Shown in pieces: positions 7,118-15,078 of a DNA stretch of 21,477 bases. The stretch's first letter is position 1, and each line of letters begins with the position of its first letter. Location of the stretch: the NCBI GenBank assembly GCA_033577755.1, contig JAVQXV010000041.1, positions 1-21,477 on the forward strand, given 5' to 3'. Under the pieces are notes generated by a model. That model saw only the letters and a program-made list of their open reading frames with translations. It had not been told where the DNA came from and searched no databases. Origin of the DNA: JANWXR01 sp033577755. GTDB lineage: Bacteria; Chloroflexota; Anaerolineae; Anaerolineales; UBA6663. The position numbers and the translations under genes are program-made.

Positions 7118-7121
7118 GCGG

Positions 7122-7682
7122 AGCGATTGCGCTCTGTGCAAACCTATCTCATCGCCAGCGTGCGTTCAGCGTTTGCGGCGCTCACCGGCTTGCCAGACGC
7201 GCCGAGTCATCAGAGACCTTCAGGAGCTCGACGCCCTCGATCCGGCGCTGCAGGCGCTGCGGACACTGGCTCGCTTCCAGGCGCGCCTGGAAGCGAGCCA
7301 GGATCGCGCCCGTGAGGCGTGGCGTGATCTGGCAGCGCAGATTCGTGCATTGTGCAGCATCCTGCCGCTGGTGAACGATCGGCGCGACCGGATGCAGCAG
7401 GTGGAGCGGCAGGTGCGGTTGCGTCTGTCGCCGGCGCAACGGAACACAGTCTACCGCCTGGTCCAGGCGTATGGCGAAGCGCGCGCGGCGCGCAGCGGGC
7501 AGACACAACCCGGCGTCGAGATTCGGCGAGCCTGGGCGGAGTTCAATGCGCGCTTCGGCATTGCAACGTACACCGACCTGCCAGCGGATCGCTTCGCGGA
7601 GGCGGTCCAGTTCGTGAACGCGCAGGATCACGCACTCACCGGCGAGGACCTCGACGCCGGGACGCAGGAGGCGCTGCGATGA
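7122..7682 (+). pseudogene. 3' part of the second antirepressor gene (ORF6C-like domain), with a frameshift
   Basis: From 7122 the frame continuous with the 5' part reads 'ERLRSVQTYLIASVRSAFAA' and 'LTGLPDAP'. At about 7195-7215 coding potential moves to another frame, which reads 'VIRDLQELDALDPALQALRT' to the stop at 7682. A one-base gain or two-base loss explains this. The second frame is open from a TTG at 7173. The C-terminal domain ('YRLVQAYGEARAARSGQTQP', then 'RAWAEFNARFGIATYTDLPA') matches the other two ORF6C-like domains in the window. Before decay the whole protein would have been about 285 aa, close to the 292 aa of the intact copy at 366-1244. The stop overlaps the next start (ATGA at 7679-7682). 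The C-terminal part might still be made from the TTG. Confidence 0.75.
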
Positions 7683-8020
7683 TGCACAAGCATTGCTCCG
7701 CTCCAGCGCTGGCGCAGCTTGGCGAGCGCCTGCGGGAAGCGCGGCTCAATGCCCGGCTGACCGTGCGCGAAGCGGCAGCGCGCGCCGGACTGCGCTCCCA
7801 CGGAACGCTGGTGCAGTACGAGAACGGCGCCGTGCTGCCGCCGCTGGATCGGCTTGCGACGCTGGCGACGATCTACGACGTTCCTCTGGCTTCCTTCTTT
7901 GTTTCCTCGGACGTGTTGGCGTCGCTGCTGACGCTGCTGGAACGCGCCAGTCCCGATCAGATTCGCGCCTTGCTCTGCGCGCTGGAGCGCGTGGCTGCTG
8001 AACCGCGCAATGCAGGATAG
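7679..8020 (+). CDS. XRE-family helix-turn-helix regulator
   Basis: This 113-aa protein starts at ATG 7679 (a second ATG follows at 7682). The four-base ATGA overlap with the upstream stop implies translational coupling. Residues 12-68 form a Cro/C1-type helix-turn-helix: 'LGERLREARLNARLTVREAA', then 'ARAGLRSHGTLVQYENG'. The next segment ('DRLATLATIYDVPLASFFVS') is typical of XRE repressors. The C-terminal helix pair resembles that of the regulator at 1-369, and both follow an antirepressor gene in the same order. Because its partner gene is broken, this regulator may now act alone or be poorly translated. A repressor role is inferred from family. Confidence 0.88.
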   Translation: MMHKHCSAPALAQLGERLREARLNARLTVREAAARAGLRSHGTLVQYENGAVLPPLDRLATLATIYDVPLASFFVSSDVLASLLTLLERASPDQIRALLCALERVAAEPRNAG

Positions 8021-8053
8021 CCTTGCATGAATGAGGACAACCGGGTTTATCGC

Positions 8054-9577
8054 TCAATCCAGCTTCACCATTTCATAGTTGAGCGCGTCATCAACGAAGT
8101 GAAGATAGAGCTTCTTCTCAACTGCATTTCCCGTCATCCAGGCAGCGCGGTTGTCCAGCAGGAACGCATCATCGCCGCGAGGCAGGTGGTGTTTGTCAGT
8201 GATAAGTCTGGCGGAGCGGAGGATATTTCCTCTGTCATCAATAACCATGCCATAGACGCCGTTAAAGACGTCGGAGTACAGTCCAACAGCGCGCCATTCC
8301 TCCCAGAGCGCGATATACCGGTTTCCGCCGATGCCGATTAGTTTCGGACGTTCCGCATGCAAATTCGAGCTTTCCGAATAGCGTGTCAGCCATCTCAATC
8401 GATTCGTGTACGGTTCAACGCCGGAAACAACGGCTAAGGCGTCCGGCAGGCTTGGGTCAACATTGCCATCTTTCCCCATTCGTACGATGGCAAGGTTGCG
8501 CGGTCCGTTGATAAAGGCTTCTGTGCTCGCGTTGCTTTCCGTTGCGAAGAGCACAATATATCTGTAGTTCGGATCATTCTCGATAAGCGCTGCGTTGCCC
8601 AGCCTTGTGTACGTGTTGTTTTCTCCGATGTTCCCCTTGATGCGAAAAACGCGATAGTTGAAAGTAGAACTGAACCTCCAGCCACAGATGATAGCGCGAG
8701 GATACGCATCCCCCAGATGACACGTCATGACTCGCTCGCCATCGTACAGGAGTCGATGGTCAAAAGCGTGGCTGGCATACACGCCAGATGTGCCGATGAC
8801 TTCGCCACTTTCCGCGTTCAGGCGAGTAGTAAGCGATACCTGATGACGCACGCCGTCAATTGGCTCGGTGTTGTTGCCATGCACCAGCACAATCTCATTG
8901 CCGCCGACTACCAGGCGCGCCGTGGACGCTACCATTGGGTTGACAATCGACCCTGCACCGCGGTTGAAGGCATACCGGGCAACATCCAGGTCAGTATTGA
9001 ACACGACGTTGCCAGCAGCGTCGAGCTTGACAACACGAACGATGTCGTTGCGGGGGCGCATCATTGGATAATGAAGATTGACAAGCGCACGCTCGTCTAT
9101 GCCGGTAGCGTAATAGCGGTTGCCGAAACCATCTATCGCCAGCCCCATCACACGATCCAGCATCGGGATATTGGTGAGCGCCTGGGAAATTCGGTAACGC
9201 CCCGTTGAGTCGGGCGCAATGTGCAGCAGCACAGCCTTCCAGGGAGTTCCGGAGTCATAGTCCTGAGCCAGGACGTCCAGTTCGACGCCGTTTGACGCCA
9301 CAATAATTTCTGGCATTTTTCCGTATATGGAACCCGAAGGTCCGAACAAGTCTTCCAGATTGCCGTCAAACGGCGTCAGAACCGAACTCACACGAATAGG
9401 CGGAGAAACGATCAGCGGCAGGTAGATCGGAGAGGGTTGCTGATCTGACACCTCAAAGCGATCACGGGCGTCTATGAGTCCATTCTTTCTCTCTGCGGAA
9501 TGCAGTCCTGGCATGACAACTATGGCGTGCGAGAAGAGGAGAAAGAACGATACAAACGAAACAAGTTTAACTTTCAT
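8054..9577 (-). CDS. Secreted protein of unknown function, possibly beta-propeller-like
   Basis: The 507-aa frame starts at ATG 9577 with AAGGAG eight bases upstream. Residues 1-28 are a signal peptide (two Lys, then 'LVSFVSFFLLFSHAIVV', then small residues). The segment 'SPIYLPLIVSPP' (49-60) is common near the mature N-terminus of exported Chloroflexota proteins. The rest alternates short beta-rich stretches with Gly/Asp turns ('MGLAIDGFGNRYYATGIDER', 'VRVVKLDAAGNVVFNTDLDV', 'YGMVIDDRGNILRSA'), which suggests a repeat-based beta-propeller. No catalytic motif or membrane anchor was seen. It converges on the XRE gene with 33 bp between stops. I do not recognise the family. Confidence 0.8.
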   Translation of the reverse strand: MKVKLVSFVSFFLLFSHAIVVMPGLHSAERKNGLIDARDRFEVSDQQPSPIYLPLIVSPPIRVSSVLTPFDGNLEDLFGPSGSIYGKMPEIIVASNGVELDVLAQDYDSGTPWKAVLLHIAPDSTGRYRISQALTNIPMLDRVMGLAIDGFGNRYYATGIDERALVNLHYPMMRPRNDIVRVVKLDAAGNVVFNTDLDVARYAFNRGAGSIVNPMVASTARLVVGGNEIVLVHGNNTEPIDGVRHQVSLTTRLNAESGEVIGTSGVYASHAFDHRLLYDGERVMTCHLGDAYPRAIICGWRFSSTFNYRVFRIKGNIGENNTYTRLGNAALIENDPNYRYIVLFATESNASTEAFINGPRNLAIVRMGKDGNVDPSLPDALAVVSGVEPYTNRLRWLTRYSESSNLHAERPKLIGIGGNRYIALWEEWRAVGLYSDVFNGVYGMVIDDRGNILRSARLITDKHHLPRGDDAFLLDNRAAWMTGNAVEKKLYLHFVDDALNYEMVKLD

Positions 9578-9611
9578 TGTGTTCTCCTTGATCGCATTCT
9601 CAATACGGCGG

Positions 9612-9911
9612 TCAGTGCGATCCTGGCTGAACGCTGGTCATCAGCGTCCGCACAGCGACGCCTGCCAGATGCAGCCTTTCCAGCGGCAGAAACAGCGCAA
9701 TGATGGCATCGATCAGCATGATAAGCGGCAACCGAATCGACTCGTTGATCCCATGTCGTTGCCAGAAGCGCTATCGGCAACCCAGGATGGGCGCTAATGA
9801 CGAACCACGTCCTGACCATGGCGCCGACCACCACGACGAGGAGTGCAAGGAATGCCTCTTTGACGATACATGCCGATGATCACAAGGAAGACCCACAGCA
9901 ACAATCCTCCT
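9612..9911 (-). pseudogene. Decayed small membrane protein gene with frameshifts
   Basis: Reading the minus strand, three hydrophobic stretches appear in succession in three frames: 'GGLLLWVFLVIIGMYRQ' near 9910, 'AFLALLVVVVGAMVRTWFVI' near 9840-9790, and 'RLPLIMLIDAIIALFLPLER' near 9740-9660. The last ends 'LMTSVQPGSH' at a stop at 9612-9614. Together they look like one membrane protein of about 100 aa with at least two frameshifts. It lies upstream of the secreted protein gene in the same direction. The family is not recognised. Confidence 0.5.
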
Positions 9912-10295
9912 CGCCCTTCCATACCCCTTGCTTCTTGTGCGACCATCGTCTGTGCGGGCGCACGGCGCCAATGGATGCGAATTCTGCACCCCTATACCCT
10001 GTTCCGAGCATAGCATGGAGGGCGAACCGAGCACGAACCACCCCGATCACACACCACGCAGATAGTCCGCAAGCTGCCGCTGGTCGAGCGCCCCTGGACG
10101 CGCTGCAGGGTGTCTGGAACGAACAGCGCGACGATCCGGACAGCCAGCCGGATGTCCTGCGCCTGCTAGCCGTCCCGCTGGATGAACGCCGCCTTCCCCA
10201 CGCCCATTGTCACCGTCCTGGAATGAGACGCGCCTTGAATCGCTTTCTGGACAGCGCCCCCGGCTGGATTTGGATGCCGCAATTCGTCATTGCCC
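9912..10295. other. Segment without a recognisable gene
   Basis: Open frames cross this stretch on both strands, but none shows recognisable motifs, a ribosome site or plausible residue composition. A short minus-strand run ending 'ALDQRQLADYLRGV' near 10060 may be a gene relic. Confidence 0.4.
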
Positions 10296-12470
10296 TTATT
10301 GCGGAGAGTCGCGCGCTTGGGCAGGGACCAGCCTATCAGGTGACCATCCTCGCCGGAGGTGAGCCGCCCCCGCCGGAACGCCATCCGCAGTTGCATGGGG
10401 CATGCGGCGATGCGCCGGCTGAACCGCTCGCACTGGGGAGCGCCGCGTCGCCGTCGATGTGTCGGAAGCGCCAGCAGACGATTGCGGCGCCTCCCATGCC
10501 ATGGGCCGCTCTGCTAGTCGGTCCGACTCGCCCGGCGCCGCCGTCCGCAGATCACCGGCGCCAGCGTCGTCCGCAGCATCTGCACTGCCGTCCGCGCTGT
10601 CCGTGACCAGACGCACCGTCACCGGACCGGCGAGATCGCGGAGCACCCGCTGCACGTCGCGCAGGCAGCGCTGTTCAAACCCCGACAAGGCACTGGCTGG
10701 GACGCTGATGGTCGCCGCGCCGTCGTTCAGCGCCAGCAGGCGTGCGCGTCGGAACCATGCGTCGAAGCCATGGCGCGGCAGAATCGTCCGCATGGTGTGA
10801 CGCACCTGGTTCCAGAGGCGGATCAGTCGCGTCTGCTCCCCATCGTTGAGCGTCGGTCTGGGATGACCATGGTCCGCCAGCGCATCCCGAACCGGAGGAC
10901 CGACCGCGTGACCGCTGCCGCTGGTTGGCGCAGTGACCGCGCTGCGGCGCGCAGGACAAGCCGCCGCAGCTGCGCCTGCGGCGCGGCGCGCCGCTGACGG
11001 CGGCGCGCCCTTCCGCTCCGCCGGCGCTGGCGGTTCGGCGCCTGATGACGATCGCGCGGCGGCATCCTCCCCATGCGTGGCGTCGTTCACCGCCGGCGCT
11101 GCCGGGTCGCTCGACGGATCAGGGACGGTTCCAGACGGAAGATCGGCGCAATCGCTGCCCAGGCGGAACAACCCGCTGGCATCGCGCTGCACCCACGCGG
11201 CTATCTCCGCCGCCGACCACCCGCCGCGCGGCGCTGGACACGGGATGGACCACCCCGTTGCGCAATGACGGCGCAACGCCTGCACCACCCAGCCGGGACC
11301 CAGCCCTGCGGCGGTTGCGTAGGCGATCGCGGCATGCACCTGGTCCAGCGGCGCCGCGGCCAGCGCGCGCAGGCAACCCGGATCAGCCACGCCAAAGGCG
11401 CTCAGTGCGCGCACCGCGTCCGTGTCTGGCGGCGCGTCCGTGTCCGGCGGCGCGTTGGGCGCCGGCGCCGGCGCCGTGGGATGGGCGGCAGGCGCCGCGC
11501 GCGGCGGGCGCCGCCGGTGCACCCGCCGTCCAGCATCGGACTGATCCGAACCACCGCCTGCATCACCCCCTGGGGGGGTTGGGGGGGAGTCCCTTAACTC
11601 CCGATCCTTTCCATGATTCCCTGGGATCATGGCGCGGCGCCGGACCAGCGGGCGCGCAGCGCGTGGGGAAGCGGCGCAGACCGGGTACGGCTCTTCCGCC
11701 TCCCCGATCGGGCGCCCGATCCGACGGGGGATCAGGCGCCCGATCAGGTCAGGCGGGATCACCACCGGGACGGCGGGTTCGGCGGCGACTGGCGCCTGGG
11801 CGGGTTCGTCTGGCGCCAGATCCCAGCCCAGGCGCTGCCAGCCGTGGCGGGTCAGGGCGACCGCGCCGGTCATGGCGCGTTGCGTGACCAGCGCCAGCAG
11901 CGTTTCGTCGTCCGGGATGGGGCGCAGCGCGCCGTCGGCGACCAGACCCCATCGCTGCAGCGCCGTGTCGTCATGCGCGGGCAGCCCGGCGGCGAGACGA
12001 AGATACTCCCCCACGTCGCGCAGACTGAGCAGGGGCTGGGAAACGTAGCGTTCCACCAGCGGGGTGCGATCATGGGGACGGAAGCGCCCGATGCACACAT
12101 CGAGCAGCGCGCGCGCGATCCGCACCGTCGCCACGTGGTGCGGTCGGCCCAGCGTCGGCGCGTCCATGCGCCATGGCAGCGGAGCGTCGGCGCCGCGTCT
12201 GCGTCCCCAGGTTGGCGTGTAGCGGCGTTTGCGCCCGTCGGTGCGCACCAGCCACCCATCAGCGACGAGCCGATCCAGGGCGCGCTCAATGGCGCCGGCC
12301 TTGGCCGACGGATCGTAGCACTGCACGTCAGCGCGCGAGAGCGGGACCGGCGCCTGGATCACCAGGAACAGGCGCGCGATCCAGCAGTAGAGCGCCAGCG
12401 CCAGCCGATTGTCGCCCAGATCGAGGATCAGGCGCCGGGGGATCAAGAGATAGGCGCGCTGTGGAGTCAT
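10296..12470 (-). CDS. Replication-initiator-like protein with N-terminal winged helix and DnaA domain I-like C-terminus
   Basis: The 724-aa frame starts at ATG 12470 behind GAAAGG. Residues 1-95 look like a winged-helix DNA-binding domain of the replication type ('LALALYCWIARLFLVIQAPV', then 'AIERALDRLVADGWLVRTDG'). A long Pro/Ala/Arg-rich middle follows. A helical segment lies near 365-425 ('LDQVHAAIAYATAAGLGPGW'). Residues 552-622 ('LWNQVRHTMRTILPRHGFDA', then 'WFRRARLLALNDGAATISVP', then 'ASALSGFEQRCLRDVQRVLR') fit the DnaA N-terminal domain, which in DnaA binds helicase and DiaA-like partners. No AAA+ ATPase or DnaA DNA-binding domain is present. The iteron array 500-750 bp upstream suggests the protein acts at that origin. 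The tail after 625 is disordered. The function is inferred. Confidence 0.72.
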   Translation of the reverse strand: MTPQRAYLLIPRRLILDLGDNRLALALYCWIARLFLVIQAPVPLSRADVQCYDPSAKAGAIERALDRLVADGWLVRTDGRKRRYTPTWGRRRGADAPLPWRMDAPTLGRPHHVATVRIARALLDVCIGRFRPHDRTPLVERYVSQPLLSLRDVGEYLRLAAGLPAHDDTALQRWGLVADGALRPIPDDETLLALVTQRAMTGAVALTRHGWQRLGWDLAPDEPAQAPVAAEPAVPVVIPPDLIGRLIPRRIGRPIGEAEEPYPVCAASPRAARPLVRRRAMIPGNHGKDRELRDSPPTPPGGDAGGGSDQSDAGRRVHRRRPPRAAPAAHPTAPAPAPNAPPDTDAPPDTDAVRALSAFGVADPGCLRALAAAPLDQVHAAIAYATAAGLGPGWVVQALRRHCATGWSIPCPAPRGGWSAAEIAAWVQRDASGLFRLGSDCADLPSGTVPDPSSDPAAPAVNDATHGEDAAARSSSGAEPPAPAERKGAPPSAARRAAGAAAAACPARRSAVTAPTSGSGHAVGPPVRDALADHGHPRPTLNDGEQTRLIRLWNQVRHTMRTILPRHGFDAWFRRARLLALNDGAATISVPASALSGFEQRCLRDVQRVLRDLAGPVTVRLVTDSADGSADAADDAGAGDLRTAAPGESDRLAERPMAWEAPQSSAGASDTSTATRRSPVRAVQPAHRRMPHATADGVPAGAAHLRRGWSPDRLVPAQARDSPQ

Positions 12471-12761
12471 GGCTGCGCCTTTCGGTTCCAGGCGCGGCGC
12501 AGTGCCGACGGTCCCTCAGGGCGAGGGCGAGCAGCGCCCGAGCGTTGAGAATGATAGGAAGCGACGGCAGGCGCTGGCGCAGAGGTGCGGTCTATGAGAG
12601 GCGGCGAGCAGCGGTTCTGAGGTTTGGAACGGAGCAGACGCTGAGAAAAGGCGTCTGTAGGCGTCACATTGGGCGGGCGCCGCGCCGGTGCAGCGCGGTA
12701 TGCGAGTGTATCACGCATGACTGTCCCTCCGGGTGCGAAAATGACAGAAAACTCCGACCCA

Positions 12762-12838
12762 GAGGTCTTGCCAAAGGATGCAGTACGTGGTACACTTTGT
12801 CAAGGGCACGTACTGAGCTGGTCTTTTGGCAAAACCTC
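12762..12838. repeat. Nested inverted repeats upstream of the replication gene
   Basis: Outer arms GAGGTCTTGCCAAA (12762-12775) and TTTGGCAAAACCTC (12825-12838) match with one mismatch. Inner arms CAGTACGTG (12781-12789) and CACGTACTG (12807-12815) match exactly. The centres are two bases apart. On the minus strand TTGACA (12803-12798) lies in the loop and could be a -35 element for the gene starting at 12470, so the structure may be an operator over its promoter. A nicking or recombination site is an alternative. Confidence 0.75.
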
Positions 12839-12848
12839 AGCTCCAGTG

Positions 12849-12888
12849 TCAATTGCTGACCGGGTGGGGACCTCGGGTCAGCAATTGA
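12849..12888. repeat. Perfect 13-bp hairpin
   Basis: TCAATTGCTGACC (12849-12861) and GGTCAGCAATTGA (12876-12888) are exact reverse complements with a 14-nt loop. There is no T-tract on either side. It adjoins the nested repeats at 12762-12838. Confidence 0.85.
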
Positions 12889-12891
12889 TAT

Positions 12892-12945
12892 TTAATAGGG
12901 GCTGCGAGTGCAGGTCCTTGACCTGCGCATTTTGATTCGCCTCAT
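12892..12945 (-). other. Possible 17-codon leader ORF over a near-perfect anti-anti-SD sequence
   Basis: On the minus strand, GAGGAGGTGATG contains an almost ideal Shine-Dalgarno sequence that runs into an ATG at 12945. The frame MRRIKMRRSRTCTRSPY ends at TAA 12892-12894. The SD-to-ATG spacing is only two bases, so initiation is doubtful. The frame spans a 7-bp hairpin, GCAGGTC/GACCTGC (12910-12926). It may be a leader peptide or the relic of a gene start. Confidence 0.3.
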
Positions 12946-12986
12946 CACCTCCTCGAAGTACGCTGTCGCTTAATATTAGCACAAAA

Positions 12987-13213
12987 ATGCGACATTTCCA
13001 ACAGGGTAAATGCGACATTTTGCCTCAAAAATGCGACATTTTGCCTCAAAAATGCGACATTTCAAGCTGTTCCGTGTCGCATTTCTTTGCTCGAAGGCTT
13101 CCTAATGCAGTAAAAAATGCGACATGGCGACTGCCGCCGATCTGATAGCCGCGCTCCGCTCCTGACGCAGGCGCGTGACAAAATGCGACATGCACGTGTC
13201 AGATTTGTCGCAT
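12987..13213. repeat. Eight ATGCGACA iterons, candidate replication origin or regulatory cluster
   Basis: ATGCGACA occurs in direct orientation at 12987, 13010, 13031, 13052, 13117 and 13183, and inverted (TGTCGCAT) at 13075 and 13206. The first four are spaced 23, 21 and 21 bp, two helical turns apart, and most have A-tracts before and T-tracts after. The last two form an 11-bp inverted repeat (AAAATGCGACA 13180-13190 with TGTCGCATTTT 13206-13216). The cluster lies between the 3' end of the RecG-like gene and the replication-initiator-like gene. Direct iterons at helical spacing beside a replication gene are typical of iteron plasmid origins, though an operator array is possible. Confidence 0.85.
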
Positions 13214-13249
13214 TTTGCGCTGCAGCGCTGGTGTGCAGCGCCTGGCGCG

Positions 13250-14314
13250 TCAGACATTGCGCGAGCCATCTGGCGGCGCGGCGGAGCGGGCGCGGTAGCG
13301 CACGCCCCGCCCGCGCCCGCTGCCGACGACCGTAACGAGCTGCGCTTTGATCAGCGCCTTGAGGTCGCGCTGAATCGAACGCACGGTCACCTTCTCGTTC
13401 AGCCATCCAATCACATCGTCAACAGAAACGTCGCCGCGCAGTCGCATAAATGCAAAGATGCGACGCTGGCGGTCGCTCAATCGTTCAGCAGGCGTCCTCC
13501 CATGACATTGCTCTGGCGCTTTGCCGAACACCGTCACACGGAAGTAGGACCCGCCATCCTCGAAGTGCGGCGGGTCCATCCCTTCGTGCTGCAGCACTGC
13601 GACCACAGTATCAATCCCCTGCCCAATCGCTTCCACGTAGCCGGCTTCGTACAGAATGGACAGCACGACCGGATTGCGCGCCGCCTGGGCGACGAGGATG
13701 TCGTTGATAGTCAGACCAGCGGGAAGCCCGCCGGGATTAATCCACTCGATCCGATCGCGGAAGAGCAGGGTGCGCGAGACGGTCATCGTATTGGCGTAGT
13801 CGCGGTGCGCGAGCATATTCACCAACAGTTCGCGGATGACAACGCGCGGATACTGGTGGATCTCAATCCGTTGCAGTCCGCTCTGATCGAGCGTCATCCC
13901 GTGGAGGGTATGCGTCCACAGGTAGGTCTCGACGCGATTGATCTGATCGAAGATCGTGCCGCCGATGTTCTTTTCCAGGTGAACAACCTCGGCGGCGAAG
14001 ACGTCTGCGCCGCGGTAGTGCGCCAGATCAACGACTGCGTGCGGAAGAACGTCCTGCGGCTGGCGCCCAAAGCAGAGGATGCCTGCCAGCGTCGGGCGCA
14101 AGGTGTCGCCATCGTCCACAAGACAGCGTTTCTGGCAGAGGTATGCGATAGGATCGGTCGGTCCAGCGAAGCGTCCGCGCTTAATCGCCTGGTCGATGTG
14201 ATCGGCAACCCTGGGCGCATCAATGACATCAAGCGCCGCTCCCTGCACCGGGAGACTATCGATGGTGCGGAAGGAAATCGGATCAGGCTGGCGTGAAAGG
14301 TAATCAATATGCAT
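13250..14314 (-). CDS. RecG-like / HATPase_c_4 transcriptional regulator lacking the AlbA_2 domain
   Basis: The 354-aa frame from ATG 14314 (MHIDYLS, with GGAGC upstream) resembles the RecG-like regulators often annotated as ATP-dependent DNA helicases. Recognisable blocks are 'LRPTLAGILCFGRQPQDVLP', 'YPRVVIRELLVNMLAHRDYA' and 'DRIEWINPGGLPAGLTINDI', followed by 'RNPVVLSILYEAGYVEAIGQ' and 'GIDTVVAVL'. These form a GHKL-type ATPase-like fold. A winged helix closes the protein ('VDDVIGWLNEKVTVRSIQRD', then 'LKALIKAQLVTVVG'). The usual N-terminal AlbA_2/Schlafen-type domain is absent or very short. It is not a helicase. The in-frame ATG at 14368 has no ribosome site. The iterons at 12987-13213 lie at its 3' end, and it might bind them, but this is speculative. 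Confidence 0.8.
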   Translation of the reverse strand: MHIDYLSRQPDPISFRTIDSLPVQGAALDVIDAPRVADHIDQAIKRGRFAGPTDPIAYLCQKRCLVDDGDTLRPTLAGILCFGRQPQDVLPHAVVDLAHYRGADVFAAEVVHLEKNIGGTIFDQINRVETYLWTHTLHGMTLDQSGLQRIEIHQYPRVVIRELLVNMLAHRDYANTMTVSRTLLFRDRIEWINPGGLPAGLTINDILVAQAARNPVVLSILYEAGYVEAIGQGIDTVVAVLQHEGMDPPHFEDGGSYFRVTVFGKAPEQCHGRTPAERLSDRQRRIFAFMRLRGDVSVDDVIGWLNEKVTVRSIQRDLKALIKAQLVTVVGSGRGRGVRYRARSAAPPDGSRNV

Positions 14315-14745
14315 AGCAGTGCTCCTGAGCGTGACGCACCATGATACCTGAAATCGAGCAGCGCCCATCCACGCTAGCGTTCAGATTGCTGCGTGCAGTG
14401 TCATGATCCTGAAGTTCAATGTGAAGTTCAAGATACGAATGGAGGAAAAGTCATCAACGTTTGTTGATGGTTCGAGCGGCGGTTAGCAACGCAGTGCGAG
14501 GGAAGGAGGCGCACGATGCGTAAGGTGCGAGAGGGGGAGCGTCAGGAGGAAGGGATGTGGGCGTTTGGCGCAGAATGCCCGCGTGAGCGTATTGTGTCAT
14601 GGAAAAACGCTGTCGGTCGGAGACGTTTACGTGGAGGAGCAGCAAGGCGCGCTGCCCCGCTTGCTCACTGCGCTCCACTCCGACCTGACCTGGGAGAGGC
14701 TCATGCCAGCGAGCGTGCGCAGCGCCAGACGGGCACCGTCGCACA
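14315..14745. other. Intergenic segment with a small hairpin and a repeat fragment
   Basis: No supported gene is present. CATCAAC (14452-14458) and GTTGATG (14463-14469) form a 7-bp hairpin with a GTTT loop. Read on the minus strand it is followed by ACTTTTCC and could weakly terminate the xisH/xisI transcript. A 10-bp direct repeat, GAAGTTCAAT/GAAGTTCAAG, lies at 14411-14432. Confidence 0.45.
14555..14607. repeat. Degenerate repeat, partner of 15680-15732
   Basis: The block TGTGGGCGTTTGGCGCAGAA...CATGGAAAA resembles TATGGGTATTCGGAAAAGAA...CATGGAAAA at 15680-15732 at roughly two thirds of positions by eye, in the same orientation. The translations are also alike ('MWAFGAECP' and 'IWVFGKECP'). 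The two copies flank the xisH/xisI pair. Confidence 0.4.
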
Positions 14746-15078
14746 TCAGGCGACGGCGAACTCGGTCAAGGCGCGTTTCTGCGGGGAATAGAAGGCCAGC
14801 ACGATCGACTCCCTGGGTATTCCAGCGTCGAGAAGTTGCTGGACAATCTCTTGATCGGTATTGTCGGCCTCCACCCAAATTTTGCCATTGTGAATGCGCA
14901 GATGGGCAATGATGTGGTGAATGCGCTGAATCCCATTCCATCCGACATCAACCAGGAGATAGTTGTCGTGGGCAGTATCCGCGATGAGCAGGGTCTCGAC
15001 GTTGTCCCGTGCGCTGGCTTCCGCAAGATCGCTGAGGATGCGGATCATTACCTCTCGATAGCGGGGAAGCGTTTCCAT
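14746..15078 (-). CDS. xisI: XisI-family protein
   Basis: This 110-aa protein matches the XisI family in length and sequence: 'YREVMIRILSDLAEA' at the N-terminus, 'DNYLLVDVGWNGIQRIHHII' then 'AHLRIHNGKIWVEADNTDQE' in the middle, and 'LLDAGIPRESIVLAFYSPQK' at the end. XisI was first described as a factor needed, with XisH and the recombinase XisF, for excision of the fdxN element in Anabaena. It has no known enzymatic motif. The ATG at 15078 lies 31 bp inside the upstream xisH frame, so the two are translated as a pair. No site-specific recombinase is visible in this window, so a role in excision here is unproven. Confidence 0.93.
   Translation of the reverse strand: METLPRYREVMIRILSDLAEASARDNVETLLIADTAHDNYLLVDVGWNGIQRIHHIIAHLRIHNGKIWVEADNTDQEIVQQLLDAGIPRESIVLAFYSPQKRALTEFAVA

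Noticed and set aside
7122..7225. Programmed ribosomal frameshift in the second antirepressor gene
   Set aside because: No slippery heptamer was seen, and the gene is already broken by an insertion, so plain decay is simpler.
9797..10606. 269-aa plus-strand frame
   Set aside because: It runs into the antisense of the replication-initiator-like gene, and residue composition is that of GC-rich read-through.
11045..11887. Long plus-strand frames opposite the replication-initiator-like gene
   Set aside because: They are Arg/Pro-rich antisense shadows of the Pro/Ala-rich linker.
12987..13213. CRISPR array
   Set aside because: Repeat cores are only 8 bp, occur in both orientations and have no uniform spacers; iterons fit better.
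14454..14744. 96-aa minus-strand frame downstream of xisI
   Set aside because: No motif, no ribosome site, and it covers the degenerate repeat and hairpin.
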